Shown piece by piece: positions 12,199 through 22,245 of a DNA stretch of 64,000 nucleotides. Made by a program: the position numbers and the translations under genes. Position 1 is the first letter of the stretch. The number at the start of each line of letters is the position of its first letter. The DNA comes from JASGDN01 sp049841275 (lineage in GTDB: Bacteria; Chloroflexota; Chloroflexia; Thermomicrobiales; UBA6265), in contig JASGDN010000045.1 of assembly GCA_049841275.1 (NCBI GenBank), forward strand, positions 16,940 through 80,939. The letters are read 5' to 3'. The notes beneath the pieces were generated by a model that saw only the letters and a list, made by a program, of their open reading frames with translations, made no database searches and was not told where the DNA came from.

Positions 12199-14230
12199 TC
12201 AGTTCGGGGTGGCATCCCGCACGGGGCTGAGGTCGGACAGTGGAACGGGCATTCCGAGCAGGTGCCCTTGCCCGAAGTCGCAACCGAGCTCCCGGAGCAG
12301 CAGCACCTGCTCCTCTGATTCGATCCCCTCGGCGAGGACGGCGACATCCAGCGCCTTGGCAATGGCAATGATGGCCGACGCGATGGTGACCTCGCGCGAT
12401 CCTGTCGCGAGCCGTATCACGAATCCACGATCGATCTTCAGCGCGTCGATCGGATACGTACGAATGGTCGCCAGGTCCGAGTAGCTGGTCCCGAAGTCAT
12501 CGATGGCGATTTGGATTCCCAACTCATGCAGCTCTCGGAGTGCTCGCATATGGTCCGGATACGCCATCAGCGCGGCCGACTCCGTTATCTCGATCAGCAG
12601 CATCCGGGGATCGATTTCCCATGCCGCCGCAGCCTGCACGATCCGTTGCGCCAGGGCCGGGGTGTGGAGTTGCGCTACCGAGAGGTTGATGGCGATGGGC
12701 AGGGAGAGGACCCGAATCGCCTCGAAGGCCTTCTGGATCGAGAATTGGGTGAGAGCCATATTCTTCGATGGCTGCCAGGATCTCGGCGGGTTGCAACAGC
12801 CCCAGTGTTGGATGCTGCCAGCGGATCAGGGCCTCATAGCCAACTGCGGCTCGCGTCTCCAATGCTCGTATCGGTTGGAAGTGGAACTGCAAGGTGCCGG
12901 AGTTCGTCGCTTCCACGAACGCTCGGGCCAGACGCGCCGTGCGGTCGTGGCTGCCATCAAGAACCGTGTCATAGACTGCCCATCGGCCGATCTTGCCATC
13001 CTTGACGCGATAGAGCGCCCGGTCTGCGGCCCGGTAGAGCGACCGGAAATCCCTGGCATGGTCGGGCGTGCAGGCAATGCCCATGGAGGCCTGGACCGGG
13101 ATCGCGTGGTCGCCTACCCAGCAGGGGTCGGTGAAACAGAGCAGGTAGTCGGTGGCGCGCTGGATCACCGAGTCCATATCGTTCGCCGACACGATGATGA
13201 GGAATTCGTCACCGCCATAGCGGGACACGAGTTCCAGCTCACGCTGTCGGGCTCGGAGCCGGTTGGCTATCTGGGAGAGCACCGCATCGCCGGCCGCGTG
13301 TCCATAGTCGCTGTTGAGATGGTGGAACTTGTTCAGGTCTACGTTGAACAGGGCGATACGCTTGCCGCTAGCGAGCAACTGGGCAGCATGTTGCTCGAAT
13401 GCCGCCCGATTGGCCAAACCGGTCAGATGGTCGTGGGTCGCTTCGTAGTGGAGCCGGTCCTGGTTGAGCCGATATTCGGTGATGTCGACGCTGGTGAAGA
13501 CAATCCCGGCGATCTTGGGGTTGTCCAGCATGTTGGTGGCTTGAAGCGAGAGCCACCGCCAGGAGCCATCGGTATGCTTCACCCGGCATTCACAGGCGCG
13601 TACGGTCGCCGGGTCGTCGATGAGCTGGTAGTACAGTGAATGAAGCGTGGGCAGATCCTCCGGATGAATGCGAGCAGCGATCTCCGGCATCGAGAGCGAT
13701 TCGAGCTCGGCCCCGTCGTAGCCAAATGCCTGTTGCATCGAGGCGCTGGCATAGAGAATCCGGAAGTTGGCGCCGAGCACGGTGACGGACTCACGCAAAT
13801 GCGCCCCAAGCGCTCCGAGCCACGCGTGGTGCCGGTGATACGTCCGGTCGCCCTGGATCCCGGTAGCGATGATCGCGGCCACGGCGGCCACTTGCGCTTG
13901 CCGAATCGCGCGGTCGGTGTGCAGGGCGGTGGTATAGCCGAGGACGGCGATGCTGGAGCTGTCGGATGGCACGGTGTGACTGGCAGCCAGCAACATCCAT
14001 CCCTCAGCTGATATGTATGACCTTCCAGACTCATTGCCCGCCGATTCGAGCACATCGGTGAGGAGGGCATCCCATGCTGGGGGAAGCGTGTTGCGTTCTG
14101 CTTCCACGGCGTCGACGCGCTTGATAAGCGTGGGACGCCCTTCGGTATCCTGCCCAGCGACGATCATGGTGGCAAACGCGCCATCGATCAGCAGAAGGCG
14201 CAGCAATTGGGCGAGGGACTCCCCGACCAT
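12199..14230 (-). pseudogene. PAS-GGDEF-EAL protein gene with a frameshift in the EAL domain
   Basis: The region encodes a cyclic-di-GMP turnover protein in two frames. The 5' part (from ATG 14230, with AAAGGGG upstream; a TTG at 14299 is possible) contains an N-terminal sensor-like region, a PAS domain (FRILYASASMQQAFGYDG), an intact GGDEF domain (RYGGDEFLIIV) and the start of EAL (YEALIRWQHPTLGLLQP). After about IEEYG the frame loses homology. The rest of EAL resumes one base out of phase near 12765, with ITESAAL, DDFGTSYSDL, LKIDRGFV and LAEGIESEEQ. The catalytic residues survive on both sides, so this is a recent mutation, a sequencing error or, less likely, programmed frameshifting. Confidence 0.8.
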
Positions 14231-14859
14231 GAACCCCTTTCCGTGGAATGCCAACCGCGGCGCGGCGGGCGCCGACGCCTCGACGGTCGTGGGAGGCAAA
14301 GAAAAGAAAGGAAGCTTGCCACTGGGGAATTGCCTTGTTCGCGGGATGACGACCAGATCCGGAAAAGGATTGCCTTTGATCCATTATTCGCCACCGGCTC
14401 CGGAATGAACAGGGGAGGATGCGTCCATGTTCGTATATGGGCATGCACGTACCGGTGTCCCAGGACTATCGTGTGCTCGGAGGAGTGAGCAGGCGGGCGT
14501 TTACGGCAGGTCCCTGTGGTTTCGCCCTGCGGACGACCGCCTATTTTGAGTAGTTGAATAGTGGATCGAGGCCGAAGCTGCCGTTCTTCAGACCTGGTTT
14601 CGTGCGTGGGGGCGCCCCGGTAGCCGATCGCCGGGCATGCGATCGCCCCGCGCGACGATTTTCCGTCGCCGAAGCTCAGAGCCCGCTGTGGTAGGATGGA
14701 TGATCGAAGATTCGGGGGTGTCCGCCTGTTCCGTTGCCTGCCGAACCGGCGTGTCCCTGCCGGCGTACCCGCGTTTCGCCGAATGCCGATCCTGCATCCG
14801 GTTCGCGTCTTCCCTCTGTTGTGTGCATCCACTTTCTGCCCTGGGAGATTGCGTCCTCG
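14231..14859. other. Divergent intergenic region without a recognisable gene
   Basis: About 630 bases separate the broken GGDEF-EAL gene from the next plus-strand oxidoreductase. It should contain both promoters. I see no protein with convincing composition, no RNA gene and no strong hairpin here. Confidence 0.4.
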
Positions 14860-16023
14860 ATGGACCCCTTGCCATATCGCCCATTCGAGCGCGACGCTCG
14901 TCCGTCTCGCGCTGTCACTCACAAGGGGCCGATCCGTGTTGCCATCATCGGCACCGGATTCGGCGCAGCAGTCCACATCCCGGCCCTGAAATACGTCGAG
15001 GATACCGATGTCATTGCGGTCTGCTCCCGGCGGATCGAGCGGGCGCGGGCCGTCGCCCAGCGCCATGCGATCGAGATCGCCTCGGATGACTGGCGGGATA
15101 TCGTCAACCATCCGGATGTCGATGCCGTCGTAATTGCGACGCCGCCCTACCTGCATCACCAAATGGCGATCGCCACGCTGGAGGCCGGCAAGCACATCCT
15201 GTGCGAGAAGCCGCTCGCGCGCAGTCTGGCCGAGACGCGCGATCTCGTGCGTCTGGCGCAGATCGCCAACGTCGTGGCGATGGTCAATCATGAGTTTCGC
15301 TACCTGCCGGTCCGTCGCCGGGTGAAGGAGCTGATCGGGGAAGGGTACGTCGGGGACGTGCATTCCGCTTCCGTCATCGTCTACCGGTCCAGTCTCTCCG
15401 ATCCGAATGGCCGCCCGTTCGGCTGGTTGATGGAACAGGATAAGGCCGGCGGCATGCTTGGCGCGTCCGGCTCGCACCACATCGATACCCTGCGCTGGTG
15501 GCTGGGCGACATCCACGGTGTTACCGGAACGACATCCACGGCCGTCACGCACCGGCGGCTGCCCGACTCGACCAATATGGCCCGCGTCGATGCCGACGAC
15601 AATTTCGCCTTCATCCTGAAATTCGCCTCCGGGGCGATCGCGACCGTCCACTATTCCGCGACGGCCCCGACCGACGCTGGCGAGGAGACGACGATCTCCG
15701 GCTCCGAAGGCATTCTCATTGTGCAGGGCGACGGCCAGCTCTACGGGGCCCGCAGGGGCGATGTCAGTCTGCGCGAGATCCAGATCCCGGAGCGCCTGAA
15801 GCTGAAACTGCCGGAGTTCGGTCACTACCTGACCCGCCCGACCATCATGCTGATGGAGGACTGGGCGAACGCGATGCGTCGCGGCGATGGCGCGGAGATC
15901 TCACCCTCGTTCAGCGATGGGGAGAAGGTGCAGGAGATCATCGACGGCGTCATCAAGTCGAGCACCCAGGGCCGCTGGATCGATACCAGCGGCACCCGTT
16001 GGGCAACCACAACCACCTTCTAG
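14860..16023 (+). CDS. Gfo/Idh/MocA family oxidoreductase (C)
   Basis: A 387-residue dehydrogenase with VAIIGTGFGAAVHIPAL (NAD(P)-binding loop), ILCEKPLARSLAET (family signature) and GGMLGASGSHHIDTLRWWLG (second-domain motif). The start ATG 14860 has GGGAGA about 9 bases upstream; the frame continues upstream without homology. It lies 34 bases ahead of a two-component regulator gene on the same strand, and a fourth family member follows that system, suggesting a sensor-linked metabolic unit. The substrate is unknown. Confidence 0.87.
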   Translation: MDPLPYRPFERDARPSRAVTHKGPIRVAIIGTGFGAAVHIPALKYVEDTDVIAVCSRRIERARAVAQRHAIEIASDDWRDIVNHPDVDAVVIATPPYLHHQMAIATLEAGKHILCEKPLARSLAETRDLVRLAQIANVVAMVNHEFRYLPVRRRVKELIGEGYVGDVHSASVIVYRSSLSDPNGRPFGWLMEQDKAGGMLGASGSHHIDTLRWWLGDIHGVTGTTSTAVTHRRLPDSTNMARVDADDNFAFILKFASGAIATVHYSATAPTDAGEETTISGSEGILIVQGDGQLYGARRGDVSLREIQIPERLKLKLPEFGHYLTRPTIMLMEDWANAMRRGDGAEISPSFSDGEKVQEIIDGVIKSSTQGRWIDTSGTRWATTTTF

Positions 16024-16057
16024 CCAGGCTTGCAACGCGTCGAAACGGAGGGACGGC

Positions 16058-16801
16058 ATGGCGCACATCGTCATCGTGGAGGATGAGCGCGAACTGGCGC
16101 AGTTGATCGCACAGACCCTTCGTGAGGACGGCCATGTCACCGACGTCATACCGGACGGCCAGCAGGCGCTCGATCGCCTCACCGGATCGGGGAGCGTCGT
16201 GCCCGATCTCATCATCCTCGATCTCATGCTCCCCCATGTCGACGGACTCACGATCTGCCGCAAGATCCGTCAGGAACGGATCGTTCCCATTGTGATGCTG
16301 ACCGCCAAGGGGACCGAGCTGGACAAGGTACTCGGCCTTGAACTGGGTGCCGACGACTACCTGACGAAGCCGGTCGCGTTGCGTGAACTCCAGGCTCGCG
16401 TCTCCGCCATCCTCCGCCGGGTCGAGATGATGCGGGTCGAATCGCAAACGCGTGAGGTCACCGACGAGCCGATCGAGCATGAGGGGCTCCGTATCGACCC
16501 GATCGGGCGTGAGGTGCTCGTGCATGGCGAGGAAGTGATGCTCACCGCCAAGGAGTTCGATCTCCTCTACCTGCTGGCGTCTCATCCGGGACGGGTCTTC
16601 AGCCGGAACTACCTGCTGGATCGCCTGTGGGGCGATTCGTTCTCCGGGTTCGAGCGCACCGTGGACACGCACATCCAGCGGTTGCGGCGGAAGCTGGGGC
16701 GGAGCACCGGCGCTGCGGATCGCATCGTGACGCTCTGGGGTGTCGGTTACAAGTACGAGCGGGACGGCGCACCGGCATCGGCGACCGCATCGGACGCATG
16801 A
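16058..16801 (+). CDS. OmpR/PhoB-family response regulator
   Basis: A 247-residue DNA-binding response regulator. The receiver domain shows VEDERELA (acidic pocket), the phospho-acceptor Asp in LIILDLMLPH near residue 54, MLTAKG and the switch Lys in YLTKPVALREL. A winged-helix output domain follows (VMLTAKEFDLLYLLASHPGR, FERTVDTHIQRLRRKLG, VGYKYE). GGAGGGA lies just upstream of ATG 16058. The stop overlaps the histidine kinase start (ATGA at 16798-16801), so the pair is translationally coupled. Confidence 0.95.
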   Translation: MAHIVIVEDERELAQLIAQTLREDGHVTDVIPDGQQALDRLTGSGSVVPDLIILDLMLPHVDGLTICRKIRQERIVPIVMLTAKGTELDKVLGLELGADDYLTKPVALRELQARVSAILRRVEMMRVESQTREVTDEPIEHEGLRIDPIGREVLVHGEEVMLTAKEFDLLYLLASHPGRVFSRNYLLDRLWGDSFSGFERTVDTHIQRLRRKLGRSTGAADRIVTLWGVGYKYERDGAPASATASDA

Positions 16802-18483
16802 TCGTTCACGAGCCGCTCGACCAGGTTCCCGACGGCGAGGATGACCGGCCCGCTCCACAAGGCCGCATGCGCCGCTGGCTTCATGCCATCTGGTATGGCA
16901 TGGGGACGCCTGTCCGCCTCTTCCGGCAGCGGACGGCCATCCAGCTTGTTGTCAGCTATGTCGCGGCGGTGATGATCGCGATCGTCCTGCTCCAGGCGAC
17001 GATCATTGCGGCGCTTTTCTGGCAACCCGTCGCCGAGCTCTTCGACTACGACCAGGTCCTGCTCAATCCATTCCTCCGTGAGGAGAGTCGGTCCTACGCC
17101 ATGTGGGTGGGTCAGGAGCGGCTCGTCCTTGCCATTGACGGCGAGCGAGACGCCACGAGCGAGGTCGATGCCGCGCTGGCGCAGATCGTCGGTGGGCACG
17201 TCGTCGGCTTCGAAACGTCCGGTTCCCGCTTCCCCGGTGAGGCGGAAATCTCGCATGCCGTTGTTGTGGATACGCGTGGCAGCGTCGTGGCGTCGTCGAA
17301 TCCTGACTATGCCCAGGTCGGCGAGTCCGCAGAAGGGATCGGAGATGGCGAGTTCAGCCGCGTCATTCGGCGACTGTTGGCGTTGAACGGGGCTGTCGAC
17401 CCCGATTCGCTGAGCCTCTCCGTCTCGATGGCCATTGATGGGCGAAGTGTCGCGGCCTACCCGATCCTTGCCGAGGACGGCACGCTGCATGGGGCGTTCC
17501 TGCTGGAAGGTCCGACGCTGCCGGCGCTGCTCGGTCCAATGCGTACCGAGATCATCCGTGACTACGCGCTGGACAACGCGAAGCAGTTCTGGCTCTTTTC
17601 CATCCCCGCCCTGCTGGTAGCGATTCCGTTTGGTGTCTGGCGTGCGCGGTCGATATCGAAGCGGCTGGACCGCCTGGCGAGCGCGGCCGATGCATTGGCC
17701 GAGGGCAAGCTTGACACACGCGTGGTGGTACGCCGCCGCGACGAGATCGGCCGGTTGGGCGAGCGCTTCAATGAGATGGGCGAGCGTATCGCCTCCACCG
17801 ATCGGTCGCGGCGAGCGTTCATCTCCAACGTCTCCCACGATCTACGGACGCCCGTCTCGATCATGCAGGGCACGGCGGAGCGGATGGTGGAGGCGCGGGA
17901 TCACGGGCAACCGGTCGACGTGGCATCGATCGATGTCATCCAGCACGAGACGCGCATGCTGGCCCACCTGATCGACGATCTCTTTACCCTCGCCAAACTG
18001 GAGGAACACAGCCTCCGCCTCGATCGCGTCGCGATGTCCGTGCCGGATGTCGTGGGCGAGGCCGTGATGGGGATGCGCGAGCTGGCCTGGTCCCAGCAGA
18101 AGGTGACCGTGGAATCGCTGGTCAATCCTGACATTCCGGCGGTCCATGCCGATCCGACCCGTGTGCGCCAGGTCATCAACAACCTGCTCTACAATGCGCT
18201 CCGGCACACTCCGGAAGGCGGCCTGATCGTCGTGCAGGCCGTCCAGCGTGGCTCGACGGTGGAGATCGCGATCTCGGATACGGGGAGGGGTATTCCTCCG
18301 GAGACATTGCCCAACGTCTTCACGCGGTACTACCAGGCCGAACGCTCGAAGCGGAAGGCGGGAGGCAGCGGGTTGGGTCTCTCCATCGTCAAGCAGATCG
18401 TGGAAGAGCACGGCGGAACCATCGTCGTTGAAAGCCAGCTTGGCCAGGGAACCACATTCCGCTTCTCGTTGCCCGTCGCCTGA
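16798..18483 (+). CDS. Membrane sensor histidine kinase
   Basis: A 561-residue partner of the preceding regulator. A first membrane helix is at about residues 49-73, followed by a roughly 190-residue extracytoplasmic sensor region and a second helix at about 263-280. HAMP comes next (RLDRLASAADALAEGKLDT). The H-box is SNVSHDLRTPVSIM (phospho-His near 346), then the N-box INNLLYNALRHTPEGG, SDTGRGIP and GGSGLGLSIVKQIVEEHGG. The sensor region has no family I recognise, so the signal is unknown. The start is fixed by the ATGA overlap with the regulator. Confidence 0.95.
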   Translation: MIVHEPLDQVPDGEDDRPAPQGRMRRWLHAIWYGMGTPVRLFRQRTAIQLVVSYVAAVMIAIVLLQATIIAALFWQPVAELFDYDQVLLNPFLREESRSYAMWVGQERLVLAIDGERDATSEVDAALAQIVGGHVVGFETSGSRFPGEAEISHAVVVDTRGSVVASSNPDYAQVGESAEGIGDGEFSRVIRRLLALNGAVDPDSLSLSVSMAIDGRSVAAYPILAEDGTLHGAFLLEGPTLPALLGPMRTEIIRDYALDNAKQFWLFSIPALLVAIPFGVWRARSISKRLDRLASAADALAEGKLDTRVVVRRRDEIGRLGERFNEMGERIASTDRSRRAFISNVSHDLRTPVSIMQGTAERMVEARDHGQPVDVASIDVIQHETRMLAHLIDDLFTLAKLEEHSLRLDRVAMSVPDVVGEAVMGMRELAWSQQKVTVESLVNPDIPAVHADPTRVRQVINNLLYNALRHTPEGGLIVVQAVQRGSTVEIAISDTGRGIPPETLPNVFTRYYQAERSKRKAGGSGLGLSIVKQIVEEHGGTIVVESQLGQGTTFRFSLPVA

Positions 18484-18528
18484 TTCTCCCGCTATTGCGA
18501 TTGCTCGAACGGACAGGAGACACATTCC

Positions 18529-19563
18529 ATGACCTTGCGGATCGTTCAGGCCGGAATCGGTGGCCACGGCAAGACGTGGCTGACGCTATTGCAGCGGGAG
18601 TCGGCGGAAGCAGACGCGATCGATCTCGTCGCGGTCGCCGATCCGTCCGATTGGGCGCGTGCCGTTGCCGAGGAAGACGGCATTCCCTCCACGCAGATCT
18701 ATGCGTCCCTGGGCGAGGCGCTCCGGTTCGTGGATGCCGACGCGATCCTGATCGTGACGCCTCCCGCCACGCATCGCGCCGTCGCGACGGCGGCGCTTCA
18801 GGCGGGCAAGCATGTCCTGATCGAGAAGCCGCTCGCCACGACGATCGATGATGCGCGGGCGCTGGCTGATCTCGCGGCGGAACGTGGGCTCACCCTCATG
18901 GTCAGCCAGAACTATCGCTACCAGGCTCCCGTGCGAGGCCTGTGTCGCTTGCTCGACAGTGGTGACTATGGAACGCCGGTCGCCATCGAGATCACCTTCA
19001 TGAAGGATTCGCGGGCCATGTGGCCGGCGGAGAACTTCCGCTATGCGATGGATCATCCCTTGCTGCTGGACATGTCGATCCATCACCTCGACATGCTGCG
19101 GGCCATCACCGGCCGCAACGCCCGGACGATTTCCGTCGAGAGCTGGAAGGTGCCGGATAGTCCGTATCAGGGGGATGTCTCGCTGGCGGCGTTGATCCGG
19201 ATGGAGGACGATCTCCCGGTGGTCTATCGCTGCAGCTGGGCGAGTGTCGGGCCGCAGACGACGTGGAATGGCGACTGGCGTGTCCTCACCGATCGGGGGC
19301 GGCTGGCGTGGGTCGGCTGGGCCGGGCAGGATCACGAGGATCAGCTCGTCTGGCAGCCGTTCGACTGCCGTGGCGAGCCGGAGGTGTTGCGTCAGGAGCA
19401 ACTGGCGCGTTCCGGGTTCGCTGGTTCGCTGCACGCCTTTGTAGAGTCCATCGCCACCGGCAGCGTTCCCCAGACGAGTGCAGCGGACAACCTGCACAGC
19501 CTGGCGATGCTCTTTGCGGGGGTGGAATCGGCGGAACGTGGCGGTAGCGTCACTATCGGATGA
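18529..19563 (+). CDS. Gfo/Idh/MocA family oxidoreductase (D)
   Basis: A 344-residue dehydrogenase with an N-terminal Rossmann segment IVQAGIGGHGKTWLTLL, the signature VLIEKPLATTIDDA and the second-domain motif LLLDMSIHHLDMLRAITGR. The glycine pattern (GIGGHG) is a mild variant of the usual GxGxxG. AGGAGA is placed 10 bases before ATG 18529. It follows the two-component system by 45 bases, so it may be in the same unit and under its control. Confidence 0.86.
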   Translation: MTLRIVQAGIGGHGKTWLTLLQRESAEADAIDLVAVADPSDWARAVAEEDGIPSTQIYASLGEALRFVDADAILIVTPPATHRAVATAALQAGKHVLIEKPLATTIDDARALADLAAERGLTLMVSQNYRYQAPVRGLCRLLDSGDYGTPVAIEITFMKDSRAMWPAENFRYAMDHPLLLDMSIHHLDMLRAITGRNARTISVESWKVPDSPYQGDVSLAALIRMEDDLPVVYRCSWASVGPQTTWNGDWRVLTDRGRLAWVGWAGQDHEDQLVWQPFDCRGEPEVLRQEQLARSGFAGSLHAFVESIATGSVPQTSAADNLHSLAMLFAGVESAERGGSVTIG

Positions 19564-19618
19564 CCGTTGCCGCGCGGATGGTCGGAGGGATCGCCCCGCA
19601 TGGAGCGGGTGTTGTGCG

Positions 19619-20329
19619 TCAGGCGCGGGCGTCGGTGAGGCGCTGGACGGACAGCGCTGGCGCAACCGGCGCTGGCGCGGCACGACGCTTCCAGATCAGT
19701 TGGGCGAAGACGGCCCCGACCACGACGGCAACGGTGTGGACCAGCGCCGGGCCGAAATCGAGGAAGCCGATGCTCGCCACGTTCCAGAGCAGGACGATCG
19801 CGAGGGCGATCTTGGCCAGGCGGTTCGGGAAGAGCAGCACCAGGGCCGCTGAAAGCGTCGCCAGGCCAGCCGCGGACGACCCCGCGTCGTATTCCGTGAA
19901 CCCTTCGACGATGCGGGCGATGTCGAGATGTACCAGTCCGCGCAGGAGCGTTGCCGTGACGATGGTGCAGATCCAGTCGCAAGTAAAGAAGGTCACCAGC
20001 GTTCGCCAGGTGCCGATCTGGAGTTCCGCCAGCGAGAGGCCGGAGAGCAGGAGCGCCAGCATACCCGGTCCGATGCCGGGGTCGGACTGGATGAAGGTGA
20101 CGGTGAACATGTGCCAGGCATCGTGGGACCAGACCTCGGCATAGCTCATGCCGATCTGCGATAGGAGCCGCTCGTAGTCTGGCTCGGAAAGATTGCGGGT
20201 CGCGACGCTGGCGGTGGCGACGATCGTGGTGAGCGCGATCGTTGCCGGGAAGGTGTGAAGGATGCCCCGGAGGGAGCGATTGGGCAGGCGGTCGTGGACC
20301 AGCTGCCGGAGAGGGGAGAGGACATTCAT
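19619..20329 (-). CDS. Polytopic membrane protein, possibly rhomboid-like
   Basis: A 236-residue hydrophobic protein with about six predicted membrane segments (for example TFPATIALTTIVATASV, GMLALLLSGLSLAELQIG, LATLSAALVLLFPNRL). The segment WSHDAWHMFTVTFIQ recalls the His-containing loop and helix of rhomboid-fold proteins, but no GxSG catalytic serine is visible, so an inactive rhomboid-like role is only a guess. Transcription converges with the Gfo/Idh/MocA gene. The start MNVLSPLRQLVHD is used because the upstream open frame is basic and non-homologous. Confidence 0.7.
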   Translation of the reverse strand: MNVLSPLRQLVHDRLPNRSLRGILHTFPATIALTTIVATASVATRNLSEPDYERLLSQIGMSYAEVWSHDAWHMFTVTFIQSDPGIGPGMLALLLSGLSLAELQIGTWRTLVTFFTCDWICTIVTATLLRGLVHLDIARIVEGFTEYDAGSSAAGLATLSAALVLLFPNRLAKIALAIVLLWNVASIGFLDFGPALVHTVAVVVGAVFAQLIWKRRAAPAPVAPALSVQRLTDARA

Positions 20330-20499
20330 GGTCGATCCTGACGATGCCGAAGGGCCCCCTGCAACGAGCCATCGATGCACGCTTCGTGTACGGCAGGTAT
20401 ATCTCCATGGACGTATGGTTTGCATATGGCTGCGGGGTTGGACGGTGGACAGCGCACACGCCGACACGACGTACGCTCTGTCCACCGTCGCGATGCCGG

Positions 20500-21630
20500 C
20501 TAGCGGACCTTGCCGCGTGCCGCGATGGGCCAGATATCGACGATCCTGCCATCGCGCACGATCGTGAGCTCGTCCATCAGGTTGACAGTCGGGCAGACGT
20601 GATTCGGGATGATTTCCACCCGATCGCCGACCGCGAATCCGGTCTCGCCTTCCGGCACCTCGCAGACGCCGTGTTCCTCACTCAGCTTTGTGATGGCCAC
20701 GTCCGGATGACCCACGATATATCCGTGGCCGGGATGCGACGGACTCTTGTCGAGACCAAGGCATTTCTGGCCGGTGTCGAGCACCGCGTGCGTGGGCGAC
20801 TGCCGGCTGACGACGGTCGCCACGAAGCGGGCGGCGCACTGGTTCGGCCCGATCCGTCCGTGCCGGAACACGGAGTTGTCATTGAAGACGTATGTGCCCG
20901 GACGCATCTCGGTGATGCCGGGAACGGTGGGCGTGTAGATCGCGGCCGGGGTGGACCCGACGCTCACCGCCAGCATCTCGATGCCGTGGCTGCGGATGCG
21001 CTCCGCCGTTTCGACCATGTCGCGTCCGGCGGCGAGGGCCGCGGCCTCGATCTCATCGGGCGGCAGGCTGTTCGTATGGCCCTCGTGGGTCATGATCCCG
21101 GCGATGCGCAGGTTCGGCAGGCGGGAGATAGCCTGGGCGAAGGCCACGGCCTCGTCGCCAGCGCGCACGCCGGAACGGTTCTGCCCGGTATTGACCTCGA
21201 TCGAGATCTCCAGGACGCGGTCGTATCGCGACATCGCGCGGGAGATGGCTTTTGCCGCATCCATCGAGTCGACGGCGACGATGATGCGCGCCCTCTCCAG
21301 CAACTCCACGATGCGCCGGAACTTGTGATCCCCGATGGTGGGATAGGCGAGCAGCACGTCCTGCACGCCGGCCTGCTCGATCATCACCGCGGCCTCGCCG
21401 ACCTTGGCGCAGGTGATGCCAGCGGCGCCGGCCGCCAGCTGGAGCCGGGCGATCTGCGGGGTCTTGTGCGTCTTGATGTGGGGCCGGAGCGCGACGCCGG
21501 CGCTCTTTGCGAATGCGGCCATCTCGGCGATGTTCCGGTGCATGATCGTCTCGTCGACGATCAGGGTCGGAGTGTCGATATCGGTGGCCGGATCGAGGAT
21601 CAGCGCCGATTCGAGGGCGGGGGCGACCAT
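20500..21630 (-). CDS. DSD1-family PLP-dependent enzyme (D-threonine aldolase / D-serine dehydratase-like)
   Basis: A 376-residue protein with an alanine-racemase-like N-terminal barrel. TPTLIVDETIMHRNI and the PLP-lysine region LRPHIKTHKTPQIA are typical, and the C-terminal domain contains the zinc-binding pattern IIPNHVCPTVNLMDEL seen in eukaryotic-type D-serine dehydratase and D-threonine aldolase. The substrate is likely a D-hydroxy amino acid, but which one cannot be told. The gene is single, with a hairpin-bearing leader upstream (21745-21782). Confidence 0.87.
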   Translation of the reverse strand: MVAPALESALILDPATDIDTPTLIVDETIMHRNIAEMAAFAKSAGVALRPHIKTHKTPQIARLQLAAGAAGITCAKVGEAAVMIEQAGVQDVLLAYPTIGDHKFRRIVELLERARIIVAVDSMDAAKAISRAMSRYDRVLEISIEVNTGQNRSGVRAGDEAVAFAQAISRLPNLRIAGIMTHEGHTNSLPPDEIEAAALAAGRDMVETAERIRSHGIEMLAVSVGSTPAAIYTPTVPGITEMRPGTYVFNDNSVFRHGRIGPNQCAARFVATVVSRQSPTHAVLDTGQKCLGLDKSPSHPGHGYIVGHPDVAITKLSEEHGVCEVPEGETGFAVGDRVEIIPNHVCPTVNLMDELTIVRDGRIVDIWPIAARGKVR

Positions 21631-21744
21631 GTGCGGGATTCCTCCAGGAGATGCGGGTGGGCGATGTTACGTCCGCACATTCTTGCACCTGGCGGCGAAT
21701 CCGGCAAAAGGAGGCATTGGACCAGGCCGTCTCCGGACGAGGAA

Positions 21745-21782
21745 AAGGGACGGTCGCGTTTGGCTGGAAGCGACCGTCCCTT
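21745..21782 (-). terminator. Stable hairpin upstream of the DSD1-like gene
   Basis: AAGGGACGGTCGC and its perfect complement enclose a 12-base loop. On the minus strand the stem is followed by TTTTCC, so it could be an attenuator in the leader of 20500-21630; no gene upstream on that strand would need a terminator here. The role is unproven. Confidence 0.45.
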
Positions 21783-21894
21783 GTGGGGGAGAGGGGTGTC
21801 GATGACGGGCATTGCCGAAGGGGGATCGGCGGGGGAGGCGCCTCGTCGTTGACACCCTTATCATAGGCTGGGAGTGCTGTCGTTCTTTGGCGGA

Positions 21895-21916
21895 GTTGTC
21901 ACGAAACTGTGACAAC
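21895..21916. promoter_or_regulatory. Palindromic operator-like site
   Basis: GTTGTCAC and GTGACAAC are perfect inverted arms around a 6-base spacer, about 330 bases before the first VanW gene. The size and symmetry suit a dimeric regulator, but the regulator is unknown and no promoter is clearly placed around it. Confidence 0.4.
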
Positions 21917-22245
21917 CTGGGCAAGGCCTCGTTCGCAACAGGAACGCCCACGGCTGTGCCATACTTTGCACTGGATTGTGAATCCGTTGCGGCCATTGGT
22001 GCGTTTACATCAGTGTGAATGTGTGCCGGATGGTGTCGCGATCCCGCAGGTCGCGACCCATGGCCTTTCGTTCGGAAAGCCGGGGCTGATGGGCCGTCGT
22101 TTCGCGACGATCGGAACCGGACGCCTTGCCTGCAAGGGCGAGTTGCTGTGACGGTTTGGACACGCACACCGCACGAGGAGATGGATGACCGGTTGGCGGG
22201 GTGAGAGACGCCGGGCGGTCATTGGTTGGGACACTTGGGGAAGAT

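Larger units (their letters stand above)
21631..22245. other. Long divergent intergenic region
   Basis: About 615 bases between the DSD1-like gene (minus) and the first VanW gene (plus). It holds a 13-bp-stem hairpin at 21745-21782, a TTGACA box at 21849-21854 without a convincing partner and a perfect palindrome at 21895-21916. No protein or RNA gene is recognised. Confidence 0.45.

Noticed and set aside
14188..15825. 545-codon minus-strand frame opposite oxidoreductase C
   Set aside because: It spans an intergenic region and an antisense gene and has no homology; the plus-strand dehydrogenase motifs are decisive.
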